64,000 nucleotides of DNA from an uncultured Sphaerochaeta sp. (GCF_963677315.1 NZ_OY781939.1:1612001-1676000), one strand, 5' to 3'. Positions 9,115 to 18,445 are shown, counted from the first letter of the stretch. Translations and numbers: made by a program. The notes: a model not told the origin generated them from the letters alone.

Positions 9115-10030
9115 AGTTGACCCACCTTCTCTCCCCTCGTTTCTGGATATAGGTAAATGCCATGATGATCACGAAGAGAATCCAGGAGTATGCGGCTGCG
9201 TACCCCATCTTTCCGTATCGGAAAGCATACTTGTAGATACGCTCCACCATAACCATCGTTGCCCCATTCGGCCCGGCATTGCCTTCCTTGGTCATAACCA
9301 TGACCTGGGGAAAAAGCTGGAATGCATTGATCATAGAGAGCATCGAGACATAGAAGAGCACAGAGGAGAGCAACGGCAAGGTGATGCGAGCAAATACCTG
9401 AGCTTTTGATGCTCCGTCGATTCTTGCAGCCTCGTAGTACTCTACGTTGATACTCTTCAAGCCACCGAGGAGGATCATGGCATAGAAACCCATGTCCTTC
9501 CAAATTGAGGCCAGCACAATGGATGGCATTGCCCAGACCTCGCTCTGCAGCCAGAGTGGTCCTTCAATTCCTATGATTGCAAGTGCGTTATTGATCGGCC
9601 CGTATACCGGAGAGAGCAACCATTTCCAGATCAAGGAACCGGCGACCCAGCTGGTGAGCACGGGAAGATAGTACACAACCCGGTAGACATTGGCCCCACG
9701 ATTCGGTGCATTGATAATCAAAGCCGCGGTCATGGACAGGGCAAGCATTAAGGGAAGATAGAGGACAATAAAGTAGAGATTATGGGACAAGGCTCTCCAG
9801 AACTCAGCGTCACCCAAGATTGCCTTGCTGTTCTCCAATCCTACAAAGTGCTCTGCAACAAACTTCAGGAACCCATCAGTCAAACGCACCCTGGACATAC
9901 CTGACCAGTTGGTTACACTCAACATCAGCGAGATAATGATCGGAAGTATGGCAAAAAGAAGGGCACCAAGCAGGCTCGGAAGTAGATAGGGAAGAGCAAC
10001 TCTGATTCCCCTTCTGCCCTGGATACTCAT
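9104..10030 (-). CDS. Sugar ABC transporter permease (MalF type)
   Basis: 308 residues with six or more membrane helices and the EAA loop 'YYEAARIDGASKAQVFARI'. It forms the inner-membrane channel with the MalG-type partner encoded next, for the sugar delivered by the upstream binding protein. The ribosome site GGAGG lies just after the intercistronic hairpin. Confidence 0.92.
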   Translation of the reverse strand: MSIQGRRGIRVALPYLLPSLLGALLFAILPIIISLMLSVTNWSGMSRVRLTDGFLKFVAEHFVGLENSKAILGDAEFWRALSHNLYFIVLYLPLMLALSMTAALIINAPNRGANVYRVVYYLPVLTSWVAGSLIWKWLLSPVYGPINNALAIIGIEGPLWLQSEVWAMPSIVLASIWKDMGFYAMILLGGLKSINVEYYEAARIDGASKAQVFARITLPLLSSVLFYVSMLSMINAFQLFPQVMVMTKEGNAGPNGATMVMVERIYKYAFRYGKMGYAAAYSWILFVIIMAFTYIQKRGERRWVNYDV

Positions 10031-10042
10031 AAGACCTCCAGA

Positions 10043-10065
10043 GGCATGGCCAAGAAGGCCATGCC
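10043..10065 (-). terminator. Intercistronic hairpin between binding protein and permease genes
   Basis: A perfect 9-bp GC-rich stem (GGCATGGCC / GGCCATGCC, 5-nt loop) sits between the binding-protein stop and the permease ribosome site, with no T-run. Such a structure typically stabilises the upstream message and attenuates the downstream one, giving excess binding protein as in malE-malF. Role inferred. Confidence 0.65.
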
Positions 10066-10078
10066 ACTTAGTTTTTGG

Positions 10079-11338
10079 TTACAAAGAAATCTTGGCTTCA
10101 AGTTCCTTCTGACATGCATCAAGGGCAGCTTTTGCACTCTGCTTACCGGAGACAATCTGACCCAAATAGCTTTGGATGATTGCCTGCATCTCTGCCTGCT
10201 GAATACTTACCGGTGGAGTTACCAGGTAGTCGAGAGAGGCGAATACCGCTTCCCTGTTCTCAGGAGGAGTGATGGAGAGATAGCTGTCAATGATCTCAGG
10301 ATAGGTTACCGGGGGAAGTTCCCACGATGCTTCAACCCTGAGTTTGGTAGCTTCCTTGCTTCCTGCAAGGAACACTGCCAGTTTTGCAGCCTCAGCGGGA
10401 TGCTTACTGGTCTCACTCACCACATAGGAGTTGGAGAAGAAGTGCGTGGCCTTCTGCACGTTACCTGGCTCGATAGCGATATCCCAGTCGAACGGGCAAT
10501 TGGCGGCGAAATCCCCAAAGGCCCAGATGCCGGTCACAAGCATGCCCAGTCGGCCGCTCTTGAAGAGGTCCCAGTCGCCCATGCCTGCCATATCAGCATC
10601 GGTTGGCATGATCTTGGAATCATTCTGCCAGCCTGCCATGAGAGAAGCTGCCTCAACGTTTTGGGGAAGATTGACGGTGAAGGCTGTTCTCTCAGCATTC
10701 ATCAGAGATCCACCATTCTGCGCAGCACCCTTATAGAATTCATGGAATGTCAAAGGTCTGTAGAAGCCCCAGATATTCTTACCGAGGGCCATGATCTTCT
10801 TGGAGGCAACCTCAATGTCCTTCCAGGTCCAGTCAGAGCTGGGATAAGCCAGGTTTGCCTGGTCGAAGAGCGCCTTGTTGTAGAACAGGACCACATTACT
10901 GAAGGAGTTCGGTACACCATACTGCACACCTTGGTAATTGAAGGCATCGAGGGCGGTCTTATTGAAACCGCTGGTATCCCCAAGTAGCTTCGTTACATCT
11001 GCTAGGGCACCTTCGCTTGCGTAGGCAACAAAATTCTCATAGTTGAGTTCGAACACATCTGCTGCGTTGCCCCCAACCACCTTGCTCTGAAGCTGGGTGA
11101 AATAATCATCGTAACCAATGGTCTGCAACTCAACCTTGATCGTTGGATTCTGCTTCTCGAACTCTGCAATCATTCCCTTAAGGGCTTCTCCTGAGAGTGT
11201 CGCTTCTGAACCGGAAAACTGTTCCAGTTTCAATGTAACAGTGCCCTGAGCAGCCTCTTTTGTTCCTGCTGAAAAAGCAGGGAGCAATACGAGAACCAGA
11301 ACAAGGGCGAGTGAGAGAACGTTTCTCGTTGTTTTCAT
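10079..11338 (-). CDS. Sugar ABC transporter substrate-binding protein
   Basis: 419 residues from the ATG at 11338, chosen because GGAGG precedes it; a longer frame to 11401 lacks support. The signal peptide 'MKTTRNVLSLALVLVLVLLP' is followed by 'AFSAGTKEAA', which has no lipobox cysteine, so the mature protein should be soluble in the periplasm. The fold follows the family 1 (MalE-like) pattern, with 'IKVELQTIGYDDYFTQLQSKVVGG' early. It captures an oligosaccharide for the two permeases downstream. Confidence 0.9.
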   Translation of the reverse strand: MKTTRNVLSLALVLVLVLLPAFSAGTKEAAQGTVTLKLEQFSGSEATLSGEALKGMIAEFEKQNPTIKVELQTIGYDDYFTQLQSKVVGGNAADVFELNYENFVAYASEGALADVTKLLGDTSGFNKTALDAFNYQGVQYGVPNSFSNVVLFYNKALFDQANLAYPSSDWTWKDIEVASKKIMALGKNIWGFYRPLTFHEFYKGAAQNGGSLMNAERTAFTVNLPQNVEAASLMAGWQNDSKIMPTDADMAGMGDWDLFKSGRLGMLVTGIWAFGDFAANCPFDWDIAIEPGNVQKATHFFSNSYVVSETSKHPAEAAKLAVFLAGSKEATKLRVEASWELPPVTYPEIIDSYLSITPPENREAVFASLDYLVTPPVSIQQAEMQAIIQSYLGQIVSGKQSAKAALDACQKELEAKISL

Positions 11339-11446
11339 TACAACAAACCTCCTGGTACAGGCATCTTCATTTCTTGTCTGTACAAACCGCTTCGAACTCA
11401 CTACAATTGGATTTGCAGTGATACACCAGTATGACTCAATCCGATG

Positions 11447-11472
11447 ATCCGAAGCCCCGCACGGCTTCGGAT
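11447..11472 (-). terminator. Hairpin terminator after lacI
   Basis: A perfect 10-bp stem (ATCCGAAGCC / GGCTTCGGAT, 6-nt loop) starts two bases past the lacI-family stop. No T-run follows, so factor-independent termination is plausible but not certain. It separates lacI from the transport operon downstream. Confidence 0.65.
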
Positions 11473-11474
11473 TA

Positions 11475-12509
11475 TCAATTTACTACCAACTTCCGTACCG
11501 ATTCCCGCTCCACCAGAGAGACAGGTAGTACAATATTCGAACTACCTTCCTTCTCTTCTATCGCATCAATAACCAACTGGGCAGCAATACGCGCTTTACT
11601 ATCCACATCCTGACGCACTGTGGTGAGAGCAGGTTCCATGTTGCTTGCCATGAACCCATCGTCAAATCCGACCACCGAGATATCCTCAGGAATCTTCAGC
11701 CCTCCCTTCTTCAGTCCCTTGACCAAGCCAAAGGCAAGAATATCAGCAGTGGCAAAGACAGCAGTAGGCCTATCAGGGGATTTTGCCAAGGATAAACCCA
11801 GTTCAATCCCATATTCATAGGAGATGGTACCTGAGTAGACATATCTGTCATCCTGTGACAATCCATGGGCTGAAAGCGCATGCTTATACCCTTTCAAACG
11901 CTCTGTATTTACACCTTCCTTGGTCAAATACCCGGTAGCTATCCCTATGGTTCTATGCCCCATCGAGATCAGGTATTCGGTTGCAAGGAATCCCCCATTC
12001 TCATCATCAATGGTGACTGAGCTGAGCTCCTTGTCCATTCCGTAGGAATCAACAAGGACGGCAGGGATTCCATTCTTCTTCAACCCCTTGATGTCCGACT
12101 CAAGCTCAACTCCAACGATGACTATTCCATCAAGACTTCTCTTCTGTGCCACATCCAGATAGCTTTCATCGGCAGAGGTTCCGCTGATGAGGATGTTGTA
12201 GCCCTTCTTCCTTGCCTCATACTCAAAGTTTGAGAGGAAGGTACCATAGAAGGAGTTGGAGAACATCAGCTTCGTCTCCTTCTCTGTCTGGGGGATCAAG
12301 AGGCCAAGCAGGTGGGAGTGTCTCGAGGCCAAAGCCCTGGCTCCCAGGTTGGGAACATAGCCCAACCGCTTGATAGCCTCTTCCACTTTCTTGATGGTCT
12401 GGGGCGCAATGACCTGGTCTGAACGTTTGTTTATGATGTAGGAGACCGTAGCCGTCGAAACCCCGGCTTCCTGTGCGATGTCCTTCATGTTAATCCGTTT
12501 CGTTGCCAT
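11475..12509 (-). CDS. LacI-family transcriptional regulator
   Basis: 344 residues. The N-terminal HTH and hinge helix are complete ('NMKDIAQEAGVSTATVSYIINKR', 'VPNLGARALASR'). A periplasmic-binding-protein-like effector domain follows. It lies between the glycosidase genes and the transport operon and has a CG-centred dyad in its own promoter (12520-12535). It therefore probably represses both itself and the glycosidase operon until sugar binds. Confidence 0.92.
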   Translation of the reverse strand: MATKRINMKDIAQEAGVSTATVSYIINKRSDQVIAPQTIKKVEEAIKRLGYVPNLGARALASRHSHLLGLLIPQTEKETKLMFSNSFYGTFLSNFEYEARKKGYNILISGTSADESYLDVAQKRSLDGIVIVGVELESDIKGLKKNGIPAVLVDSYGMDKELSSVTIDDENGGFLATEYLISMGHRTIGIATGYLTKEGVNTERLKGYKHALSAHGLSQDDRYVYSGTISYEYGIELGLSLAKSPDRPTAVFATADILAFGLVKGLKKGGLKIPEDISVVGFDDGFMASNMEPALTTVRQDVDSKARIAAQLVIDAIEEKEGSSNIVLPVSLVERESVRKLVVN

Positions 12510-12519
12510 TCATTGCCTC

Positions 12520-12535
12520 ACTTATGCGTTTAAGT
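12520..12535. promoter_or_regulatory. LacI-type operator O1
   Basis: The 16-mer ACTTATGCGTTTAAGT has outer arms ACTTA / TAAGT around a central CG, the LacI-family operator format. It lies between the lacI start and the GH65 stop. An identical 16-mer precedes the glycosidase operon at 16386. Confidence 0.72.
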
Positions 12536-12551
12536 TAAGTATTGAACTCAT

Positions 12552-14621
12552 TTACTCATTTGTCAATGAAATCTTTTCCAAGCGGCTACCTTTTGTATCA
12601 CAAACCACCCGATATCGCTCTCCTTTGTAGGTGATCTTGCTCTCTATCTGCTGCCAGGAAGCAGGCAAGGAAGGAGAAGATAAGACACTGCCAGTGAAGC
12701 TCAGTCCCATTACCCCAAAGAGCACTGACTGCAGGAAGGCTCCCATGGCTCCGATATGCAGCCCTTCCCCACTCGTGTTCTCCATGAGCTCCTCAAGGTC
12801 GAGGAACATAGCCTTCCTGAGATAGTGCTCGCCTGCCTCCTTCAAGCCAAGCTTGTAGGCAATGAGGGAATGCATACCCCAGCTTAGGGTGGAGTCATGG
12901 CTGGTAATGGGTTCATAGAGTGACCAGGCGTTCTGTGCTTCCTCCTCACTGAAATACTCGGGCAGCAGGAGATAGAGCAGCAAGACATCGGGCTGTTTTA
13001 CTACCTTGTACCGCTGGAGACGGTCGAAGCAGATCGTATGGTAGAGAGCCCTACCACTCGTCTTGTGGGCTTTCAGATCGAAAGGTTCCTGCAAGAGGAA
13101 CAGATCATCCTCAAGGTAGGTCCCTTCTTCCTCGCTGTAGAGGATGACAGCCTTGCTGATCATTGCCTCAAACTCAGCTCTTTCCTCTAAAGAGAGAATG
13201 AGTGCCCCTCTCTCTGCAGCTGCGAGAGCCAGCTTCATCGTATGTAGGGCCATGCAGGTGGTAAAGGTATTGTTCTTGGTCACCCCGCCATACTCGTTGG
13301 GGCCTTTTACAAAGAGCATCTCATACCGGTCTGTTTGATCAATATAGGTAAATCGTGAGGCCCAGAACCGTGCTGTCTCCAGGTAGATTTCAACGAGGCT
13401 CTTCTTTTCAAATGCATGGTCGCCGGTGGCTTGTACATACTGATCCATCGCCCACACGATATCGGCAGTGACATGGACTTCACACTTTCCGGTATCCCAC
13501 GATTCACACTGCTCTGAGCCGTCAAGAGCACTCATCCAAGGATACCGTGCCCCCTTCAGGTTCAAGGAAGCAGCATATGCCTTGGCTGATGAGAACGTCT
13601 CTACACGGTAGGAGAGGATATTCTTGGCGACTACTGGATTGGTGTAAAGGTAATAAGGAAGTATGAAGACTTCTGTGTCCCAGAAGTAACAACCTTTATA
13701 ACGGCTATGAGTAAGTCCCCTGGCCCCGATGGAACAGCCCTGCTCTGGTTCATTCTGCTTCAGATTGAAGAGAGCCCAGCGAATGGCGCACTGGTCTTCC
13801 ACCGGTCCATTGAGGATAATGTCATGTTCTTCCCAGAACAGGGCGAGTTCTTCTTTTGATTCCTGGTAGAGTCGTTCATAGTAATATCCTTCCAAGCTCT
13901 TTCCTTCCAAACTGACCACTGCCTCCAAGAAGAAGGACGAGCCAGCTTCAAGGACGGTTTCATAGTGCTTCAGGTTACCACCCTCACTCCCAGGAACAGA
14001 GGATTTAAAACGCTTGGTGTAGGTGAAAGAGAGGGCGTCATGGACACTAGAGCCTTCCATGAATAAGATTCCATCCTCCCAAGAGAATCGGCACTTCTTC
14101 AGTAAAACAAGACTCTCTTCATTCTCTACGGTCTGGTCATCGTTGACCGGGAGGTTCATAACAGAATTGTCGATTGCATCGTCTACAAGTAAAGCAAACC
14201 GATTCTTTGCCTTAAAGACAATTCGGTGACCAACCAGGTCCTTCTCTTTAAAAGAGACCAATCTGGAGTATGTACAGGAATACTGATCGGTTTCCCAGGT
14301 ACGGGTCACTACCCCTCGCTTCATGTCCAGTGTTTGTTTGCTTCCACTATTGGTGAGTGGTACTGAATCAATAAAGACGGACAAGCGTAAGGGGTCGGGC
14401 AAGTTGACCATGTCTGTAATGCCGCTCTTGATGTACTCAAACCCTCTAGCCTTGTAGACCCCATGGTTCTCGCTTGTATAGGTATCGCCGGGCAATACTG
14501 CCCTGAGGCCGAACCTTCCATTGCCTTGGTAGAAGATACTTTGGCAGAAGCGTTCATTCTGCTGGGTTATGTCTGTTTCAATCTGCCAAGGCAGGTAGGT
14601 ATTATGTTTTCCACTTTCCAC
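12552..14621 (-). CDS. Glycoside hydrolase family 65 (disaccharide phosphorylase type)
   Basis: 689 residues. Typical GH65 layout: N-terminal beta-sandwich (1-270), helical linker, (alpha/alpha)6 barrel with 'YFWDTEVFILPYYLY' at about 312-326, and the catalytic acid Glu443 in 'KGPNEYGG'. 'SHDSTLSWGMHS' toward the C-terminus matches the phosphate-site region of the phosphorylases. It would phosphorolyse an alpha-linked glucose disaccharide (maltose, trehalose, kojibiose or nigerose type) in the cytoplasm. No beta-phosphoglucomutase gene is adjacent. The start overlaps the upstream glycosidase by 20 bases. Linkage specificity cannot be read. Confidence 0.88.
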   Translation of the reverse strand: MESGKHNTYLPWQIETDITQQNERFCQSIFYQGNGRFGLRAVLPGDTYTSENHGVYKARGFEYIKSGITDMVNLPDPLRLSVFIDSVPLTNSGSKQTLDMKRGVVTRTWETDQYSCTYSRLVSFKEKDLVGHRIVFKAKNRFALLVDDAIDNSVMNLPVNDDQTVENEESLVLLKKCRFSWEDGILFMEGSSVHDALSFTYTKRFKSSVPGSEGGNLKHYETVLEAGSSFFLEAVVSLEGKSLEGYYYERLYQESKEELALFWEEHDIILNGPVEDQCAIRWALFNLKQNEPEQGCSIGARGLTHSRYKGCYFWDTEVFILPYYLYTNPVVAKNILSYRVETFSSAKAYAASLNLKGARYPWMSALDGSEQCESWDTGKCEVHVTADIVWAMDQYVQATGDHAFEKKSLVEIYLETARFWASRFTYIDQTDRYEMLFVKGPNEYGGVTKNNTFTTCMALHTMKLALAAAERGALILSLEERAEFEAMISKAVILYSEEEGTYLEDDLFLLQEPFDLKAHKTSGRALYHTICFDRLQRYKVVKQPDVLLLYLLLPEYFSEEEAQNAWSLYEPITSHDSTLSWGMHSLIAYKLGLKEAGEHYLRKAMFLDLEELMENTSGEGLHIGAMGAFLQSVLFGVMGLSFTGSVLSSPSLPASWQQIESKITYKGERYRVVCDTKGSRLEKISLTNE

Positions 14622-16374
14622 GTGCTTTCATCTCCCCGATGAGGACATAGGCGAGGTATCCAGCGCAGGTGGCAAATGCCTCACCTGTACTCGCGTACCC
14701 ACTGTGCTCATCAATGCTTTCACAGGCGATCCCATGGTCCATTGGTGCATGCAGGAGCTTTTGGATAGCAGCTTCTGTATGCAAGACCCTGACTTCATTC
14801 GCCAGACTCAATATCCAGGGATGAGGTGCATGCGGACACCCAATCGCAGCAAATTTGGTTCCTGCAAATGAGTACTCATAGGCAGGGTTGGTGATGGTAG
14901 AGACCGTATTCAGGTACACTTCATCTGTGAAGGAGGTAATCCCGAAGAGAGGGAGGAGTAAGAGACTGCCAGGTGGCTCGTCATAGATGTCATAGTTCCC
15001 GTTCCCATCGGTAGACCAGACGTACTGTCTCTTACCATGGTGGTCTTTAACCAAGTGCATCTCGATCGCACGCTTCACAGCTTCTTTTCTTTCTGTCCAG
15101 TGGGAGGTCTTCCCGTTCCAATTCCAGGAGGCAAGGATGGAGAACACTGCATGGACCAAGGCATTGTTGTAGGTAAGCAGGGGGTAGACATGCATGTCAT
15201 CGGTTGGCTGGAGGAAGGTCTTATAGAGTCCTGTTTCAGTCTCAACTGCTTCCAATTTACCGATGATGCGATTGGTGAGGGACTTGATATCACTATCTTC
15301 CAGTATTGGCTCAGAAGTCTTCTTGATATATGCGTCGATGGCAAGAATGGGGGCGCAGAGCTCATCGAGCTCGAAGCCTGGTTCAAGGATGGTTCCATCA
15401 ATATACCTACTGTGGATCCCTACATTCCTCTTCTGCCTGGTAGAGACGTAGTAGAGCATCTCTCGTGCGAGTTCCTGGTCAACTTCCAGGATTGCCGGGA
15501 AGGACCAGAGCAGGGAGTCCCGGTCCCAGTAGGCTGCGCTTACGTAGTAGCGCGGGCTTCTGCTGGTCACCAGGACGAGTTCCTCGGTGTCGATGGTTCT
15601 TCCGGTTGCGTAGTGGATGGCAAAGAGCAGGTTGCTGAAGAGGGTCTTGTCCATCTCTCTGTCTCCGGTTGGCCTGATGATGGAGTCCAGATACAGAACT
15701 TGCTCTTTATAGAGGGCCTCTACTCCTTGCCGGGAAAATTCCCGTGCACTGGTGACTGCTGAGACTTCCTCAAACCCTACTCCCCAGTAGATGGCAAACT
15801 GTGCATTTCCTAAAGCAGGAACTTCCAATGGGGAATCCATGGTGAAAGAGATAGAAGGATCCTCGCAAAAAACCCAATCACTTCTGCTAGAGGTAATCGG
15901 GGCAAGCGCTAAAACAGGGAATCCTGAGCGGATGTCAAAGCATGGACAGTTTGACCAGTTAGTCTTATAGGCGTGCATGCTGCCTTCGAAGGGTTTGCTT
16001 TCATTAACGGTATGCAGGACTTCAGCGATAGAGCCTGTTAGGGTAATCCTTGCATCAAGAGACTGCTCTGTTTTGTTCTGTATCGTAATTACCTGCACAA
16101 AGCCTTTTTGGTCTTTCGGGGAAAGTATCTGGTAGGTAGCGCGATAAGAGGGGGTTTCTGAAGAGAAGGTTGGTATCCAGTAACGGTCCTGGGTGAATGA
16201 TGAAAATTCTGAAGGAGTTCCGTTGACAGAGAGTCCGAGGTGAAGGAAGGGTTTCTCCCCTCCCCGAAATTCGATCATGCCACGTTGAGCCATGGAGAGG
16301 ACGTTAATGCTGAGTACGTCACTGTTCTCTTCTATTTCAGGGATTGCTATGTATTCATTACCGGTACAGATCAT
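14602..16374 (-). CDS. Six-hairpin (alpha/alpha)6 glycosidase-like protein
   Basis: 590 residues: an N-terminal beta-rich domain (about 1-220) followed by an (alpha/alpha)6 barrel with 'SAAYWDRDSLLWSFPAIL' at about 279-295 and 'DGNGNYDIYDEPPGS' and 'ACESIDEHSGYASTGEAFATCAG' later, which supply candidate acid residues. It resembles GH125/GH15-like barrels but I cannot place it in a CAZy family. No signal peptide. First gene of the glycosidase operon behind a LacI-type operator, translationally coupled to GH65. Probably releases a sugar for, or acts on the product of, the phosphorylase. Confidence 0.68.
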   Translation of the reverse strand: MICTGNEYIAIPEIEENSDVLSINVLSMAQRGMIEFRGGEKPFLHLGLSVNGTPSEFSSFTQDRYWIPTFSSETPSYRATYQILSPKDQKGFVQVITIQNKTEQSLDARITLTGSIAEVLHTVNESKPFEGSMHAYKTNWSNCPCFDIRSGFPVLALAPITSSRSDWVFCEDPSISFTMDSPLEVPALGNAQFAIYWGVGFEEVSAVTSAREFSRQGVEALYKEQVLYLDSIIRPTGDREMDKTLFSNLLFAIHYATGRTIDTEELVLVTSRSPRYYVSAAYWDRDSLLWSFPAILEVDQELAREMLYYVSTRQKRNVGIHSRYIDGTILEPGFELDELCAPILAIDAYIKKTSEPILEDSDIKSLTNRIIGKLEAVETETGLYKTFLQPTDDMHVYPLLTYNNALVHAVFSILASWNWNGKTSHWTERKEAVKRAIEMHLVKDHHGKRQYVWSTDGNGNYDIYDEPPGSLLLLPLFGITSFTDEVYLNTVSTITNPAYEYSFAGTKFAAIGCPHAPHPWILSLANEVRVLHTEAAIQKLLHAPMDHGIACESIDEHSGYASTGEAFATCAGYLAYVLIGEMKARGKWKT

Positions 16375-16385
16375 CGGGAACCTCT

Positions 16386-16401
16386 ACTTATGCGTTTAAG
16401 T
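16386..16401. promoter_or_regulatory. LacI-type operator O2
   Basis: Exact second copy of the 16-mer found before lacI, 12-27 bases upstream of the six-hairpin glycosidase ATG. The identity over 16 bases makes shared control by the neighbouring LacI protein likely. Confidence 0.75.
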
Positions 16402-16475
16402 AATTATTAGAATGGAAGATAGGTTCTGTCAAGGAAAAAGAGAGAATTTCATGAAAGGTCGTCCTCTACGGTTTT

Positions 16476-16895
16476 TTAAGAGTGCTCTGCAAACTGATAA
16501 ATCCTTGCATTGTTCTCAAATCTGGAAAGGATGGAAATGGCTTCCTTATGAGGATAATTCATTTCGTATACCATATGACAATATAACCTTGCATATTCTG
16601 TCTGAATGTTGGTAGAGAATATTCCTGGGTCATCAGTACCAAGAACAATAGGAGGTATACAGTTTCCCTCTTGCTCCCAGCGAAGCCAAGTCCAAAGATG
16701 ATAATCAGAGATACTACTATTTGGCCCAATCATGATATTACTCGTAGGTAAAGTTTCAATCACAATCTCCCTAGAATGCATCACTTTAAGTATTGCTTTT
16801 TGAATATTTCTGATTGATTCTGATGTGAGTAAATTGTTACTATATTCAAATATATTTCTTAACCGCTTTCTGTTATTCATGTCATGATAACTCAA
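16476..16895 (-). pseudogene. Adenosine-deaminase-like C-terminal fragment
   Basis: 139 residues matching only the last third of an adenosine/AMP-deaminase-type amidohydrolase. 'ETLPTSNIMIG' corresponds to the substrate and metal site, and 'IVLGTDDPGIFSTNIQTEYA' contains the conserved DDP zinc and catalytic aspartates. The TIM-barrel N-terminus with the HxH zinc ligands is missing, so it cannot be an active enzyme. It is the start of a run of broken genes. Confidence 0.75.
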
Positions 16896-16964
16896 ATTCC
16901 CGTCTCAGTTATAACTAGGATTTGAATAATTCTTTTAAATAGTTGCAGATAATGGCAGAAAGTA

Positions 16965-17132
16965 CGTGATAAATGACCTGAATAATGAGGCTCCATCAAT
17001 GGCAGCTGCATCGAGGTACGCATCCGGTATGTTCATCATCTGCTGACGCAGCATGAACACTGCAAAAGCCTTAAAGGTATAGGGAAGAATCAGGACAAAC
17101 AAGGTATCCACTAAACGCAGGTCGTTCATGAT
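16965..17132 (-). pseudogene. 168-bp displaced copy of the malG-type permease
   Basis: Nucleotides 16965-17132 match 8563-8730 of the permease gene with seven mismatches by my count. They encode the EAA-loop part ('DAAAIDGASLFRSF'). No start, transmembrane flanks or promoter remain. It is either debris of a lost paralogous transporter or a captured fragment. Confidence 0.85.
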
Positions 17133-17161
17133 GCAGGCTTTCTGTTGTACTATCAGCAGGA

Positions 17162-17542
17162 TTATTCTTTCCCTGTAGCAGACAAGGTTACTCTATCATA
17201 TCCAGAATTCTTCTTGTCCTCCGGGTGAGGTTCGAGCCCTATTATGGTAATTTCCTGCTTGTCTGGGCCATATATCCAGAAAATCCTGCCGGCTCTGCTT
17301 GTTTTATTCTCAAGGTAAGATTCCCAGACTTTTATTCCATACCGCCGACTTAAAGCCTCAATTTCATGACTATTAAGACCTGGACGCCTTGGGTTATTTG
17401 CTAAAAGACACATGGCTTTTCCCATTTTCTTGTATAGGAGGTTTTCACTTACTGTAAGAGTGCCATTCTCTTTTCTCTGTAAAAGATATGTCCAAAAATC
17501 TTCCATTTCAGGAATCCCCAGCCTAATAGTAAACATTGACAT
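17162..17542 (-). CDS. RelE/ParE-like toxin
   Basis: 126 residues. The C-terminal half 'GRIFWIYGPDKQEITIIGLEPHPEDKKNSGYDRVTLS' has the strand pattern and the I-x-x-L-x-P-H end typical of RelE/ParE-superfamily toxins. A helical 'LLANNPRRPGLNSHEIEAL' region comes before it. Toxins of this fold cleave ribosome-bound mRNA or poison gyrase; which one applies is unknown. It begins six bases after the antitoxin stop. Confidence 0.72.
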   Translation of the reverse strand: MSMFTIRLGIPEMEDFWTYLLQRKENGTLTVSENLLYKKMGKAMCLLANNPRRPGLNSHEIEALSRRYGIKVWESYLENKTSRAGRIFWIYGPDKQEITIIGLEPHPEDKKNSGYDRVTLSATGKE

Positions 17543-17548
17543 AATACC

Positions 17549-17797
17549 TTATTCTGGGGAGAAGGATGAGAGATCAACCGGTTTTGAAACTCTACCCTGC
17601 TTGAGGCTTTTCACAGAGGAATCCATCATAGAGAGTGTGTTCTTGGAAATCTCAAAGGGAGAGACCAAAACTCTTGGTTCAAGAATGATCCGGCCATCCT
17701 CTAGTTCCTCTACATGGTAATGAGAATACTTACTGCCTCGCAAGGTAATTCGTTTTTTCATATCAACGGAGGCATCATATTTTGCTAATATCTGCAT
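17549..17797 (-). CDS. Antitoxin of the RelE/ParE-like module
   Basis: About 82 residues from the ATG at 17797, which has GGGAG 7 bases upstream. A second ATG at 17803 and the frame up to 17842 are less likely. 'MKKRITLRGSKYSHYHVEELEDGRIILEPR' resembles a short beta-rich DNA-binding antitoxin domain, followed by a helical tail that should wrap the toxin. Antitoxin-first order, tight spacing and an 18-bp palindrome upstream support the call. Confidence 0.7.
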   Translation of the reverse strand: MQILAKYDASVDMKKRITLRGSKYSHYHVEELEDGRIILEPRVLVSPFEISKNTLSMMDSSVKSLKQGRVSKPVDLSSFSPE

Positions 17798-17809
17798 TTG
17801 CATGCTCCC

Positions 17810-17827
17810 TTGTGGGATATCCCACAA
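17810..17827. promoter_or_regulatory. 18-bp perfect palindrome, toxin-antitoxin operator
   Basis: TTGTGGGATATCCCACAA is perfectly self-complementary and lies just upstream of the antitoxin ribosome site. This is the usual position of the site for antitoxin autoregulation. Confidence 0.7.
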
Positions 17828-17971
17828 ACACAATGTAGGCAATCATGTCAATTTTGTCTAGTACTAGAGAATCAATAGATACCTATAGAAATAGATTAGA
17901 GCTGATTTGCTAAATACATTCTTTTTGGAGTTTCCTTAAATTCTGGTCTATTAAGCTGTAACTTACAAAAT

Positions 17972-18445
17972 TTAGGTTGCTGACTTTCTGTAAGGGACAG
18001 AGATCTCGCTGATGTTAATATCCAGAGACTCACAAAGGGAGATGACCTTCTGGGTCTTCTTGCAAGGGTGCCAATCACCGGCGAACTTGTTTGCGCGTAC
18101 CTTGGTGAGCAGCTGCCTCAGGTCTTCAAACGAGATGTCCTTTTCCTTTCCGTGCAAATAGATTTCCTCGATTACATCCACAGTCATCATCAGGGACAGG
18201 TGATTCAAGAAAAGCCATCCCTCAAAGGACTCGTTGTTCCTGAGATAGCTGTCGTCGTAGTTCATCGTATCCCCATACGTCTTGAAATACTGCTCGATTG
18301 CCTGGCGCTGCTTGTAGATCGCATACACCTGATGGGCATTGAGCTCCTTGCGGTTCGTCTTTATCGACAAGGTTCCCATTTCGGTGGTGTCACCGTTTTG
18401 GAGGGCGTTCTCGGTGGGGACAAGGGCGGCAAGCGCCTTGTCGCT
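17972..18445 (-). pseudogene. IS4/IS1634-type transposase C-terminal remnant
   Basis: Encodes about 140 residues of a DDE transposase tail. 'YKQRQAIEQYFKTYGDTM' holds the conserved catalytic Glu region (YREK-like), followed by 'LFLNHLSLMMTVDVIEEI'. No N-terminal DDE part or inverted repeats remain. Its left part is fused to a broken PIN-like gene on the other strand, implying deletion at the insertion junction. Confidence 0.8.

Noticed and set aside
15037..15762. 241-residue plus-strand ORF
   Set aside because: Lies wholly antisense to the six-hairpin glycosidase gene, whose codons and motifs are clear.
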